Positions 24,828-36,903 of a DNA stretch of 64,000 bases are shown here, in pieces (within the stretch, counting starts at the first letter, position 1; each line of letters starts with the position of its first letter). A program made the position numbers and the translations under genes. Origin of the DNA: Struthio camelus (lineage: Eukaryota; Chordata; Aves; Struthioniformes; Struthionidae); the NCBI RefSeq assembly GCF_040807025.1, contig NC_090943.1, positions 498,501 to 562,500 of the forward strand, given 5' to 3'. The notes under the pieces were generated by a model. That model did not search any database. It saw only the letters and a program-made list of their open reading frames with translations, and had not been told where the DNA came from.

Positions 24828-27800
24828 TCAGGCCCGCTCCTTCGTCTGCCTGCGGATCAGCTCCGCGTAGAGGCCGCCCCGGCGCACCAGCTCGGCGTGC
24901 GTTCCCGCCTGCGGGACGGCCCGGAGCCGGCGTCAGCGGTGCCGAGCCCCGGTCCCAGTCCGGGTCCCGGCGCCAGCCCCGGCACCCCGCTCACCTCGGC
25001 CACGCGGCCCTGCGCCAGCACCACGATGAGGTCGGCCCCCTGCACGGTGCTGAGGCGGTGGGCGATGACCAGCACCGTGCGGCCCGAGACCGCCCGGTCC
25101 AGCGCCTCCTGCACCACCTTCTCCGACTCGGCGTCCAGGGCGCTCGTGGCCTCGTCCAGGATGAGCACCGTGGGGTTCTTGACGAGGGCCCGGGCGATGG
25201 CGATGCGCTGCTTCTGGCCCCCCGAGAGCGCCATGCCGCGCTCGCCTGGGCGAGAGCGCAGGGCAGCCGCCGCCGCGGGGAGCCCGAGCGGCCCGGCCCC
25301 TCCGCAGGAGACGGGAGCGAGGAGGAGCCGCCGGGCGCCCCGGGGCCGCCCCAGGGCGAGGACCCCCCTCCCCAAAAGCCAAACCACATCAGGGAAGGGA
25401 AGCCCCCCTGCCTGGTCTCCCGGCAGACGGCCGCCCGCGGTGGCCGCCTCCGGCTCTCCGGCACGGCGCGCAGCCCGAGGCCGGCGCTCCCGCGCTTACC
25501 CACGACGGTGCCGTAGCCCTCGGGGAAGCTGCGGATGAAGGCGTCGGCGTTGGCGAGCCGGGCCGCGGCGTACACCTCCGCGTCGGACGCTCCGGGCTTC
25601 CCGAAGCGGATGTTCTCCATGATGGTCGTCCCGAAGAGCACCGGCTCCTGGGAGAGGGCCGGCCCCTGAGCGCCGAGCCCGGCCCGAGGGCCGGTCCCCG
25701 CTGCCCCCCCGGCGCCGGGGAAGCCCCCCGCTCTCCGGCAGCCCCCACCTGGCTGATGAAGCCGATGACCTGCCCGCGCAGCCACGAGGGGTCCAGGGAG
25801 GAGATGTCGCAGCCGTCCAGGGTGATGGAGCCCCGCGTGGGCTCATAGAACCGCTCCAGCAGCGCCGCCACCGTCGACTTCCCTGCGGCGGCGGTGGGGA
25901 GCCGTCAACCCCGCCGGCGCCGAGCGTCAGGGTCTGCCGCCGGCTCCCGGTCCCCTGCGCCCGCCGGGCGGGCAGCGCCGCGGAGCAGCGGGGGGCAGAA
26001 CGCGCCGAGGGGCCGAGCGGGGCCGGGGGCTGCAGCGCCCCGGGAGGGGGCCGGAGCCGGGGCCGGGGCCGGTACCTCCTCCGGACGGTCCCACGATGGC
26101 CACGGTCTTGCAGGGGGGCAGCGTGAGGCTGAAGTCGCGCAGGACCTGGTAGCCGGGGCGGGTGGGGTAGCTGCGGGGCAGAGGAGCGGGGGGCTGAGGG
26201 GCGGCGGGCAGAGCCCCGGGCGGGCGGGCGGCGAGCGGCGCGGGGGTCCCGGCTCACCTGAAGGAGACGTTGTGGAAGCAGATGCGGCCGAGCAGCGAGT
26301 GGCCGGGGATGCGGGCGCCCCCGCGCAGCGCCACGCTGGGCTCCAGCGTCAGGAACTCGAAGACGCGGGCGCCGGCGCTGAGACCCCGCACCACCTGCGG
26401 CGACAGCGCGGGCTGCAGCCGGGTCCGGCCCCTGCTCGGACACCGGGGTCCGGCCGCAGCCCCTGCTCCACCGACCTGTCCGAAGAGGACAGAGATGTTC
26501 GCCATGGACCTGCCAAGGGGAGAAGCCGGGCTCAGGGGGGAGTTTCGGGGGGCAGGGAGGCACTGGGGGGGGCCGAGGCCGGCGGGGAGGAGGGCGCCGC
26601 GCCGGGGCGCTGCCCTCACCTCTGCATCGTCTGCGAGGCCACCAGGAAGGACATGAGGTCTCCCGGCGAGAGCCCGTCCCCGGCCATCAGCGAGCCGCCC
26701 ACGAAGATGGTGCCCAGCACGATGCCTGCGGGGCGCAGGGCGGAGGTTGGGGCGCCGCGGGGGGACCCGGCTCCCCGGCCCCCCGCGCCCCCCGGCGCCC
26801 GCTCACCGTTGAGCGCCAGGTTGGAGAGCCCCTGGAAGGCGGCGATGCCCAGGCCCAGGCGCTCGTGCAGCTGGCTCGAGCGGTCCACCTCGGCGCAGTA
26901 GGCGCTGCGGGCAGGGTCGGCGCTGAGGATGCTCGGCGCGGGGCGGCGCGGCGCGGCACGGCCCCCGCGCGGTCCTTACCCCGCCTGCCTGTCCTCCATG
27001 GCGAAGGCGCGCACCGTCCGGACGTTGCCCAGCGCCTCGTCCGCCACCCCCGTGGCCTTGGCCACCTGCGCCGAGATGGGGGACGACGCCGGGAGCGGGG
27101 GGCCGGGCCGGGGGCTGCCGGCGGCGGGCGGGCTGGCTCGCCCGAGGCGGGACGGGGAGGGCGGGCGCCTTACCTGCTCCTGCGCCTGGCGGGAGAAGCG
27201 GCGGAGGACGGAGCCGAGGAGGGTCCCGGCGCCCACCACCGCCGGCAGCACCACGAGCAGGAGGCCGGTCAGCTTGGGCGAGAGCAGGAAGAGGGAGACG
27301 AAGCAGCCCGCGGTCTGGGTGAGGCTCCGCAGCCCCTGGGGAGGGCAGGGGTGGGCAGGGCCGGGCCGGGGGCCGCGGGGCACCGCCGGGGCCGCCCGCC
27401 CGCCGCCCTCACCTGCGAGATGACCAGCTTGAAGGAGGACTTGAACTCCTGCACGTCGGCCGTCAGCCGGTTCACCAGCTGCCCCGTCCTGTTGGCGTCG
27501 AAGAAGGCCACGTCCTGCCTGCGGGGACGCGGCGGCCGGGAGCTGCGGAGCTGCCCCGCCGCCACCGCCGTCCGCCCGCCCGTCCACCCGTCCGGCGCCT
27601 TACCGGAGCAGGGAGGTGAAGAGCGCCTTCCGCATGCTGCCGGCCACCCGCTCCCCGGCCCGCGACAGCAGCGCGATGTAGCCGAAGGTCAGCAGCCCCT
27701 GCGGAGGCGCGACGGCTCAGCGCGGCACGGCGCGGTGCAGCGGGGCGGCGCGGAGCGGGGCCGGCGGCTCACCTGGAGGACGTAGAGCCGGAGCAGGCGC

Positions 27801-29372
27801 AGGGCCGGCCGCCGCGCCGCCCGCAGGTAGCCGGCCAGGTGGCCCCGGGCGCAGCGGGCCACCACGTTCACCAGCTCGCCCAGCAGCGCCGGGATGCGGA
27901 CGTTGAGCAAGGCGGCGCCCAGGGCGAGCTGCCGGCGGGTCCGGGGCCGTCAGGGCCGTCGGGGCCCCGGCGTCCGGGCCGCCCCGCGCCCCCCCCGCCC
28001 GCCGCTCACCGCCACGGCCGCCGACAGCGCCAGCAGCTGCGGGCGCAGGAAGGTCCAGAACTCGGCCCAGGGGAACTCGGGCTCCGGCCGGGGCGGCGCG
28101 GGGACGGCGGGGACGGCGGGGACGATGGCCGCGGTGGCCTCCTGGCAGCGGGCGGCCGAGGCCAGCAGGCCCAGGCAGGCCGCGGCCGGGCCGGCGAGCA
28201 GCAGGCCGGGCCGGCAGCGCGGCGCCGGCAGCCCCGGGCCGCCGGGAGGGCGAGAGGGGCCATCGAGCGGCGGCCGGCGGCCCTCGCCGCAGCCGGGGCT
28301 GGACCCGGGGGGGGGTCAGCGCCCGGCACCCGGCCCGGCCGCGGCGAGGCCCCGCACAGCCCCGGGGTCCCTGATCCTCCTCCGCCCCCCCTGCTGCGCC
28401 CCGGGGGCCCAGGGTGCCCGTGACGACCCCTCGGGGCTCCCTGCCCCCCCCCGGCCCCCTCTGCTCCACCCCCCCCCAGGGATAGGAGGGTTCGGACCCC
28501 CCCCACCTCCCCTGCGCTCCCCCCTACACCCTGCTGCCCCCCGGGGCCCAGCTCCCATCCTCCCCCAGGGGCCCAGGAGTCCTGGTTCTCCCTTATCCAA
28601 CCTCCTCCCAGGGGGCCCAGGGGGCCCGGCTCCCCCTGTCCCCCCCCAGGGCACCCAGGGGTCCCGGCTCCCCCTGTCCCCCCCCAGGGCACCCAGGGGT
28701 CCCGGCTCCCCCTGCTCTGACCCCCCCTCCCCCCTCAGGGCACCCAGGGGTCCTGGCTCCCCCTGCTCTGACCCCCCCTCCCCCCTCAGGGCACCCAGGG
28801 GTCCCGGCTCCCCCTGTCCCCCCCCAGGGCACCCAGGGGTCCCGGCTCCCCCTGCTCTGACCCCCCCTCCCCCCTCAGGGCACCCAGGGGTCCTGGCTCC
28901 CCCTGCTCTGACCCCCCCTCCCCCCTCAGGGCACCCAGGGGTCCCGGCTCCCCCTGTCCCCCCCCAGGGCACCCAGGGGTCCCGGCTCCCCCTGCTCTGA
29001 CCCCCCTCCCCCCTCAGGGCACCCAGGGGTCCTGGCTCCCCCGCCTCCCTCCCCTCAGGGGGCCCAGGGGTCCCGGCTCCCCCTGTCCCCCCCCAGGGCA
29101 CCCAGGGGTCCCGGCTCCCCTTGCTCTGACCCCCCCTCCCCCAGGGGTCCCGGCTCCCCCTGCCCCCCCTCAGGGCACCCAGGGGTCCCAGCTCTCCCTA
29201 ATCTACCCCCTCCCCCCAGGGGGCCCAGGAGTCCCGGCTCCCCCTGCTCCCACCCTAGGGGCCCAGGAGTCCGGCGCCGGTACCTGCGCGCCGGGGCCGC
29301 GGGCCGCCGCAGCGCAGCGCGCACCGAGGGCGGCCCGGCCCGGGCACCCAGCGCCCGCAGCAGCAGCAGCAT
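24828..29372 (-). CDS. ABCB8: ATP-binding cassette B8, mitochondrial half-transporter
   Basis: ABCB8 is a mitochondrial inner-membrane ABC half-transporter (mitochondrial K-ATP and iron-export roles are described for the family). Sixteen exons: 29372-29284, 28298-28010, 27928-27773, 27698-27604, 27518-27413, 27335-27174, 27065-26980, 26904-26807, 26725-26620, 26509-26476, 26394-26258, 26170-26076, 25882-25749, 25647-25500, 25245-24995 and 24908-24828. They join in frame to 688 aa. The Arg/Ala-rich, acid-poor N-terminus ([13 protein letters not shown]) suits a mitochondrial presequence. The membrane domain has [20 protein letters not shown] and [19 protein letters not shown]. The nucleotide-binding domain has Walker A GPSGGGKST (about 478-486), LSGGQ (about 585), Walker [10 protein letters not shown] and the H-loop VIAHRLST. 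It is somewhat shorter than human, mostly at the N-terminus. The start is the first ATG of a CpG-rich exon. Confidence 0.95.
28400..29260. repeat. About 52-nt minisatellite in ABCB8 intron 1
   Basis: About 15 copies around cacccaggggtcccggctcc, followed by ccctgctctga and a long C run. Two subtypes alternate, differing in the ctgctctgacc versus ctgtccccccc part. Confidence 0.92.
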
Positions 29373-29474
29373 GGCGGCGCCGGGAAGGGGCGGCACCGGG
29401 CGGCGGGCGGAGCCCCGCACCGCGGCCGGGCCTGCGCCGGGCCGGGGCCGGGACCGGGGCCGGGACCCCCCGAG

Positions 29475-29725
29475 CCCCGCACCGGCACCCCGCGCCGCCT
29501 CCCCGACGGCCGCACCGGCACCGCTGACCCCCCCCGGACCCCGCACCGGGACCCCGCGCCGCCTCCCCGACGGCCGCACCGGGGCCGGGACCCCCCCGGA
29601 CCCCGCACCGGGACCCCGCGCCGCCTCCCCGACGGCCGCACCGGGGCCGGGACCCCCCGGACCCCGCACCGGGACCCCGCGCCGCCTCCCCGACGGCCGC
29701 ACCGGCACCGCTGACCCCCCCCCGG
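29475..29725. repeat. About 62-nt repeat in the ABCB8 promoter
   Basis: Four copies around accccgcgccgcctccccga, followed by cggccgcaccgg, starting about 100 bases upstream of the ABCB8 start codon. Confidence 0.9.
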
Positions 29726-30334
29726 ACCCCGCACCGGGACTTTCCCCACCCCGATCCCTGCCCCGGGATCCGCACCGGCACCCCACATCCCTCCCTGGGC
29801 CCTGCGCCGGGACCCCCACCCTCTTCCCGGGCTCCGCTCCCTGTGCCGGGACCGCGCACCGGGACCGCTAACCCCCCCCCGGGCCCTGCACCGGGACCCC
29901 CCCCTCCGGCCCCTGCACCGGCACCCCGCATCCTCCTCTGGGACCGCTGACCCCCTCGGCCCGCGCACCCTCCCTGGAGCTTGGCCCGGGACCCCCTGAC
30001 CCGGTTCGGCGCTGCCGGTGCCGGTGCCGGTGCCGGTGCGGCCATGCCCAGCGGCGGCGGCGGGGCGCAGGCTCGAACCCGGGGCAGGTGCGGGGCCGTG
30101 TGAGCACCCGGCGCGGGGGACACCGGCCGCGCCGAACCGGGCTGAACCGAACCGAGCCGGGCCGGGCCGGGCCGAACCGGGCCGCTCCACTGCCAGGTGA
30201 GCGCGCGGGGGGCAGCGGGACCCGGAGCGCCCCGGTTTCCCGGCACCACGGTCACGCGCGTCCCCGCGGAGGAAACATGTCCCCGCCTGTGTCCCACGGG
30301 CGAGAACGCGTGCCCACGGGTCCGTCGGAGTGCT

Positions 30335-30700
30335 TATGTCCCCACGGGGCTGTGCGTGTCCCCACAGGGCTGTGTGTGTCCCCACGGGACCTCCAGGTGT
30401 GCATGTCCCCACGGGGCTGTGTGTGTCCCCACGGGACCTCCAGGTGCACGTGTGTCCCCACGGGGCTGTGTGTGTTCCCGTGGGGCCATTGGGGTGCGCG
30501 TGTCCCCGTGGGGCTGTGCGTGTCCCCACGGGACCTCCAGGTGCACGTGTGTCCCCATGGGGCTGTGTGTGTCCCCATGGGGCCATTGGGGTGCGCGTGT
30601 CCCCATGGGGCTGTGCGTGTCCCCACGGGACCTCCAGGTGCACGTGTGTCCCCATGGGGCTGTGCGTGCTCCCATGGGGCCATTGGGGTGCGCGTGTCCC
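30335..30700. repeat. GTGTGTCCCC-type minisatellite
   Basis: Repeating modules gggctgtgtgtgtccccacg, ggacctccaggtgcacgtg and ggggccattggggtgcgcg. Weaker, more diverged relatives continue to about 31,250. Confidence 0.88.
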
Positions 30701-31335
30701 CCTGTGGTCATTGGGTTGTGGCCCCATGAGGACACGCGTGACGCTGTGGGGCCGTTGAGGTATGCGTGTCCGTGCCAGGGCGTGCGTGTCCCATGGGGCG
30801 CAGGGGTGCACGTGTCCTCATGGAGGTGCCTGTGTCCCTGCGGGGTGTTTGTGTCACCCCATGGCTATTGTGGTACGTGTCACCACAAGGCAGCAGGGGT
30901 GTGTGTGTCACCACGGGGAAATTGCAGTGCACAGGTCCCCGTGGGGATGTTGGTGTCACTGTGGGGTCATTAGGGCGCACGTGTCCCCTTGGGGGTGTGT
31001 GTGTCACCTTGGGGCCATTGGGGCACACGTGTCCTTGCAGGACCCCCCATGGGGGCCCGCGTGTCCCCGTGAGGGTACGTGTGTCCCCATAGGGCCATGG
31101 AGATGCGCGTGCCCCCATGGGGGGACAGGGATGCCTGCACCCTTGCCGGATGCCCCGTGGGGACGTGGGGGCACGCGTGTCCCCTTGGGGGTGCGTGCGT
31201 CCCCTTGGAGGGCTCGCGTCCCCGTAGGGACGTCGGGGCGGCCGTGTCCCCGCCGGGGCGGCCGTGTCCCCGCGGCCCCGGGTCGGGCTGCGGCGGGGTG
31301 GCCCGCGGCCCCGCCGGCTGTTTACGCTCCCGGTG

Positions 31336-31345
31336 CTATTTATAG
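31336..31345. promoter_or_regulatory. MEF2-type motif CTATTTATAG
   Basis: A perfect palindromic-type MEF2 consensus (YTAWWWWTAR) in an otherwise extremely GC-rich region, about 520 bases upstream of the ATG9B start codon. It could also act as a TATA-like element. Function is inferred from sequence only. Confidence 0.45.
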
Positions 31346-31437
31346 GCCCGTCCGGCCGCCCCGCGGGTATTTTTATCGGCCCCGCGGCGGGGCCGCGCGG
31401 CGACACCCGGCCCGACCGGACCGGACCGGACCCGGCC

Positions 31438-31490
31438 GGACCCGACCCGACCCGACCCGACCCGACCCGACCCGACCCGACCCGACCCGG
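31438..31490. repeat. (CCCGA)n microsatellite
   Basis: About ten copies of cccga, flanked by ccgga variants, in the CpG island ahead of ATG9B. Confidence 0.92.
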
Positions 31491-31859
31491 CCGGACCGGA
31501 CCGGACGCGACGCGCCCCGGCAGCCGCGCGCTGAATCACGGCTGCTCGCCGCGGGCCCGCTCGGCGCTGCCGCCCATCGCCGTGAGTCAGGGCGCAGGCA
31601 GCGCCGCGGCCGGGCGGAGCGGCGGCGGCGGCGGCGGCGGCGGCGGTGAGGGGGGGCCGGGGCTGCGGGGGTGAAGGCGGGGAGCGGCCGGGGCCGGGGC
31701 CGGGGCCGGGGCCGCCCCGGAGCGCGGCGCGGGCGGGTCCTGCCGCCGCCGTCCCGGTGGCTCCCGGGGCTCCGGTGGCTCCGGGGCTCGCGGGCGGCGG
31801 CGCCCGGGTGGCGGTGGCGGTGACGGTGTGGGGCGCAGGTGGCAGCGCGGGCCGGAGCG

Positions 31860-34800
31860 ATGGCAGCGCAGGGCGAGTACCGGCGGCTGGAGGACGAGGA
31901 GGACTCGCCGCCCGGCGAGGAGGAGCTCCTGGTGCACGTCTCCGAGGGGCTGCGAGGTGATGGGGGGCGCGGGGGGGGGGCGGCACCCGGGGTCACGGCG
32001 TGCGCTTGGGGTCCGGCCTGCCCCGTGGCCTGGGGCTGGGGACACGACCCTGCCCTTCCCTATGGTGTGCGGGCTGGTGGCCCGGCCTGCCCCATAGCTC
32101 TTGGGTTGGGGCACATCTGGGGGGGTTTGGGGGCCCAGCCTGTCCCATAGCTCTTGGGTTGGGGCACATCTGGGGGGGTTTGGGGGCCCAGCCTGCCCCA
32201 TAGCTCTTGGGTTGGGGCCCATCTGGGGGTCTGGGGCCCCAGCCTGCCCCGTAGTTCTTGGATTGGGGCCCATCTGGGGGTCTGGGGGCCCAGCCTGCCC
32301 CATAACTCTTGGGTTGGTGCACATCTGGGGCGTTGTGGGCCCCAGCCTGCCCCATAGCTCTTGGGTTGGGGCACATTGGGGGAGCTGGGGCCCCGCCTGC
32401 CCCATAGCTCTCGGGTGGGGGCACATCCAGGGGTATGGGGGCCCAGCCTGCCCCATAGCTGTCGGGTTGGGGCACATCTGGGGGGGTTTGGGGGCCCCAG
32501 CCTGCCCCATAGCTCTTGGGTTGGGGCACATCTGTGGGGGCTGGGGGTGTGACCTGCCCCATAGCTGTCGGGTTGGGGCATATCTCGGGGGCTGTAGGGC
32601 CTGCCCTGCCCCATAGCTCTCGGGTGGGGGCACATCTGGGGGTCTGGGGGCCCATCCTGCCCCATAGCTCGTGGGTGGGAGCACAGCTGGGGGGTTGTAG
32701 GGCCTGCCCTGCCCCATAGCTGTCGGGTTTGGGGGCACATCTGGGGATTTGGGGGCCCAGCCTGCCCTATAGCTGTCGGGTTGGGCATATCTGCAGGGGC
32801 TGGGGGCCCGGCCTGACCCATAACTCTTGGGTTGGGGCACATCTGTGGGGGCTGGGGGTGTGACCTGCCCCATAGCTGTCGGGTTGGGGCATATCTCGGG
32901 GGTTGTAGGGCCTGCCCTGCCCCATAGCTCTTGGGTGGGAGCACATCTGGGGGTCTGGGGGCCCAGCCTGCCCCATAGCTGTTGGGTTGGGGCACATCAG
33001 GGGAGCTGGGGCCCCAGCCTGCCCCGTAGTTCTTGGATTGGGGCCCATCTGGGGGTCTGGGGGCCCAGCCTGCCCCATAGCTCTTGGGTTGGGGCACAGC
33101 TGGGGGTTTGGGGGCCCGGCCTGCCCCGCGCACAGGGTGGGGGCACAGCTGTGGGGCAGGAGGTGGCCCGCGCGGCCCCAGCTCACCCGGGCTGTTTTTC
33201 TCTCTCCTCGCCAGACTCCTGGCACCACGTCAAGAACCTGGATAATTTCTTCACCAAGATATCCTTGCAGGGCCGCGCGCCGCCCCGGGGCCGGCCCCGC
33301 GTGGGGCGCCGTGGGGCGCCGGGGCGAGCCGGGCCGGGGGGTGCGGGTGGGGGGGGGGGGCTGGGCCGGCGCCGCGGATGTTGTCCTTAACGTGCCCGAA
33401 CATCTACCACTTCCACCAGAAGAACGGCTTCGCCTGCATGATGCTCTCCGACCTCTTCGAGCTGGTGTAAGGGTCCGCGCGCCGGGCGGACCGCCACGTG
33501 CCGGGGGGCGGCGGCGTGCGGGGGGGGGGGACGCGGGGTCCGGCTGAGCCCCGCGCCGTCCCCCAGGCAGTTCCTGTTCGTCGTCACCTTCACCACCTTC
33601 CTGCTGTGCTGCGTGGAGTACGACGTGCTCTTCGCCAACCGGCCCCTCAACCACAGCCACGCCGGCGGGCTGGCCCCGGACAGGAGCAAGGTGACGCTGC
33701 CCGACGCCATCCTGCCCGCGCCGCGCTGCGCCCAGAGGTGAGGAGTGGGGCGACCCGGCGGTGCACCACCCTGCCGCCATCCCACCCGACTCACATGTCC
33801 CCCCCCCCACCACCTCCTTCCCCCCAGGATCCGGGCCAACGGCTGGATCATCTTCTTGCTGGTGATGGCCGCCGTGTTTTGGCTGTACCGGCTCGTCAAG
33901 GTGCTCTGCAGCCTGCTGAGCTACTGGGAGATCCGCACCTTCTACATCAAGGCGCTGAACATCCCCTCGGTGAGCGGGGCCGGCCCCGGCAGGCTGCTGG
34001 TGGCGGTGACGGGGAGGGCTGCTGGGGCGGCGGCGTGCCGGCGTGCCCGTGGCGAGCTGCTTGTCGTCGGCGCAGGACGGGCTGTGCAACTACAGCTGGC
34101 AGGAGGTGCAGGCGCGGCTGATCTCGCTGCAGCGCGAGCAGCAGATGTGCGTGCACAAGAAGGAGCTGACGGAGCTGGACATCTACCACCGCATCCTGCG
34201 CTTCAAGAACTACACGGTGGCCATGGTCAACAAGTCGCTGCTGCCCGTCCGCTTCCGCCTGCCCCTGCTGGGCCACGTCGTCTTCCTCACCCAGGGCCTC
34301 AAGTACAACCTGGAGCTGCTCTTCTTCTGGGGCCCCGGCTCCCTCTTCCAGAACAAGTGGAACCTGCAGCCGCAGTACAAGCGGGCCGGCTCGCGGCTGG
34401 AGCTGGCGCAGCGCCTGGCGCGCACCATGGTGCTGCTGGGGCTGGCCAACCTGCTGCTCTGCCCCTTCGTGCTGGTGTGGCAGGTGCTCTACGCCTTCTT
34501 CAGCTACACCGAGATCATCAAGCGGGAGCCGGGCAGCCTGGGCGCCCGGCGCTGGTCGCTCTACGGCCGCCACTACCTGCGCCACTTCAACGAGCTCAAC
34601 CACGAGCTGCAGGCGCGCCTGAGCCGCGGCTACAAGCCGGCCACCAAGTACATGAACTCCTTCACCAGCCCGCTGCTCACCGTGCTGGCCAAGAACGTGG
34701 GCTTCTTCGCCGGCTCCATCCTGGCCGTGCTCATCGTCCTCACCGTCTACGACGAGGACGTGCTGACCGTGCAGCACATCCTCACCGCCATCACCCTGCT

Positions 34801-36888
34801 GGGGCTGGTCGTCACGCTGGCCAGGTGGGCAGGACGCGGGCCGGGCCGGGCCGCGCGCGGGGCCGGGCCGGGCGCGGGGGGAAGCGCGCGGCGCCGGGGC
34901 AGCCGGAGGGACGACGCGTGTGGCCGCGGCCCGCAGGTCCTTCATCCCGGACGAGCACATGGCGTGGTGCCCCGAGCAGCTGCTGCAGCGCGTCCTCGCG
35001 CACATACACTACATGCCCGACCACTGGCAGGGCAACGCCAGCAAGTCGGAGACGCGCAACGAGATGGCCCAGCTCTTCCAGTACAAGGCGGTGAGCCCGG
35101 CCGGGACGGCGCGCGGGGGCGGCGGGGTCCCGCGCTGCGCCCCGGGGCCGCTCACGCCCGCCCGCCCGCAGGTGTTCATCCTGGAGGAGCTGCTGAGCCC
35201 CATCCTGACGCCCCTCATCCTCATCTTCGCCCTGCCCGCCCGCGCCCTGGACATCGTCGACTTCTTCCGCAACTTCACGGTGGAGGTGGTGGGGGTGGGC
35301 GACATCTGCTCCTTCGCCCAGCTGGACGTCCGCAACCACGGCAATCCGCAGTGGCTCTCGGCGGGGCAGACGGAGGCCTCGCTGTACCAGCAGGCCGAGA
35401 ACGGGAAGACGGAGCTGTCGCTCATGCACTTCGCCATCACCAACCCGCGCTGGCAGCCGCCGCCGCAGAGCGAGCTCTTCCTCAGCCACCTCAAGGAGAA
35501 GGTGCAGCAGGACGCGGCCGCCGCGCCGCCCGCCCAGCGCATCCTGGCCGAGGGGCCGCTGGGCGCCTCGCTGCTCTCGGACGAGTCGGCCGCGGCGGTG
35601 AGCGGGGCGCCGGGGGCGGCGGCGGGGGCGGCCGGGGGGCCGGGCGCCCCTGACGCCCGTCTCCCCGCAGCCCGACGGCCTGCTGGCCAGCCTGCTGGCC
35701 CGGCCCCTCCTCTCCGCCAGCGGCCTGGTGGCCCGCGACCGCCGCTTCGTGCAGCCCTGCAGCGCGGCCAGCGCCGCGGCCAGCCTCCTGGCGTCCCTGG
35801 CGTCCCCGCCGCCCGGGCGGACGCGCGTCCCCGCCACCGACAGCCCCGGCGGCCGCAGCGACCGCCGGCTCCCGGAGGAGAGGTGCTGCCTCGGCGGCGC
35901 GGGGGAGCTGGGGCGTCCGCGGGGCCGCGTGCCCTCCCGACCCCGGCGTTGCACCGGGCTGCAGCGTAGGGGGCAGGTGGCCGCGGTGCCCGGGGGGGGC
36001 GGCCCCCGCGCCCCCTGCGCGCTCACTGTGCCCCCCGTGCCCGCAGCCTGCTCCTGAGCGAGTCGCGCCTGCTCAGCCTGAGCCGCTCGGCGCTGCTCTC
36101 CGAGGTGGCCTCGGCGGAGATGAGCCTGCACGCCATCTACATGCACGAGGCAAGCCTTTGCCCGGCGCCCCGGGGCCCCCCGCCCGCCCGCAGCCGGCTG
36201 CCTCTCTGCCTGCCCCCCGCCAGCGCCCCGTCCCACATCCTGTTCCCGCGCCCCGTTCCCGCGCCCCGTCCCCACCAGCCGTGTGCGCCCCGCAGCCGGC
36301 TGGCTCTCTGCCTCCCCCTGCGCCCTGGTCCTGCACCCCATCCCTCTGCCCCGTTCCCGCGCCCCGTCCCCACCAGCCACGTGTGCCCCGCAGCCGGCTG
36401 GCTCTCTGCCTCTTGCCAGCGCCCCGTCCCCACGCGCTGTCCCCATGCCCCGTCGCTGCGCCCCGTCCCCACCAGCCGCGCGCATCCCCGCATCCCGCTC
36501 CTCGCCCCGTGCACGGAGCGCTGGAGCTGGAAGTGGGTGGAAACCAACCAACCCGGGGCCGCGATGGGGGTCTGACCACCTCTCCCCCCCCCCAGCTCCA
36601 CCAGCAGCAGCAGCAGGGTCCCGGGCCCCACACCGTGGGGGTGTGCATGGCCACGGGGGCCCCCAAGCTGCCCACGGTGACGGCGGGTGAGTGTCGGGGC
36701 GGGGGGGCGGGCGGCACGTGGGACAGCCCCGGTGCCGGGGGGCTGAGCCGGGGGGCACGGGGCTCTGAGCCCTCTCCCCCCCAGGCTCGGCAGCCAGGGC
36801 CTCGCAGGCTCAGCACCGGGAGCTGCCGCTGGGCGGCTGGGCCGAGGAGGACGAGGAAGACGAGGAAGAGGAGGAGAAGACGGGCTAG
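31860..36888 (+). CDS. ATG9B: Autophagy-related 9B lipid scramblase
   Basis: ATG9 proteins are trimeric multi-pass lipid scramblases of Golgi/endosome-derived vesicles that seed autophagosomes. Twelve coding exons: 31860-31956, 33215-33258, 33402-33466, 33567-33737, 33828-33969, 34076-34824, 34937-35090, 35172-35597, 35671-35882, 36047-36149, 36596-36686 and 36785-36888. They join in frame to 785 aa. The N-terminus has a YRRL tyrosine sorting signal and an acidic dileucine (EEELL). The core shows WHHVKNLDNFF, TELDIYHRILRFKNY, FFWGPGSLF, YMPDHWQGNA, VDFFRNFTVEVVGVGD and LSLMHFAITNP. The tail keeps EMSLHAIYMH and ends in an acidic run. Intron 2 is AT-AC and intron 10 is GC-AG. The call of 9B over 9A rests on position next to NOS3. 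Confidence 0.95.
32075..33150. repeat. 52-53 nt minisatellite filling ATG9B intron 1
   Basis: About 20 copies around cctgccccatagctcttggg, followed by ttggggcacatctggggg, occupying almost the whole of intron 1. Open frames across it are artefacts of the stop-free unit. Confidence 0.95.
33259..33401 (+). other. ATG9B: ATG9B intron 2, U12-type AT-AC
   Basis: The intron starts atatccttg and ends cccgaac. A perfect U12 branch core tccttaac lies about 11 bases before the acceptor. This placement is the only one that joins NFFTK to IYHFHQKNG in frame. At 143 bases it is compact. Confidence 0.94.
36150..36595 (+). other. ATG9B: ATG9B intron 10, GC-AG type, with internal repeat
   Basis: The exon ends ATGCACGAG and the intron begins gcaagcc. 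The acceptor is cccccccag before CTCCACCAGCAG, giving Met-His-Glu-Leu-His-Gln, which matches the ATG9 tail. No GT donor fits. Between about 36,180 and 36,500 the intron holds diverged repeats of cgcagccggctggctctctg and cccgttcccgcgccccgtcc. Confidence 0.85.
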
Positions 36889-36903
36889 GCGGCCTCGGTG
36901 CGG

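Larger units (their letters stand above)
29373..31859. other. ABCB8-ATG9B head-to-head spacer
   Basis: A 2.5-kb divergent promoter interval dominated by tandem repeats (29475-29725, 30335-30700, 31438-31490). CpG islands lie at both ends. A non-coding ATG9B first exon probably sits near 31,570-31,590 (cgccgtgagtcagg resembles a donor), with an acceptor gggcgcag just before the start codon. Confidence 0.5.
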
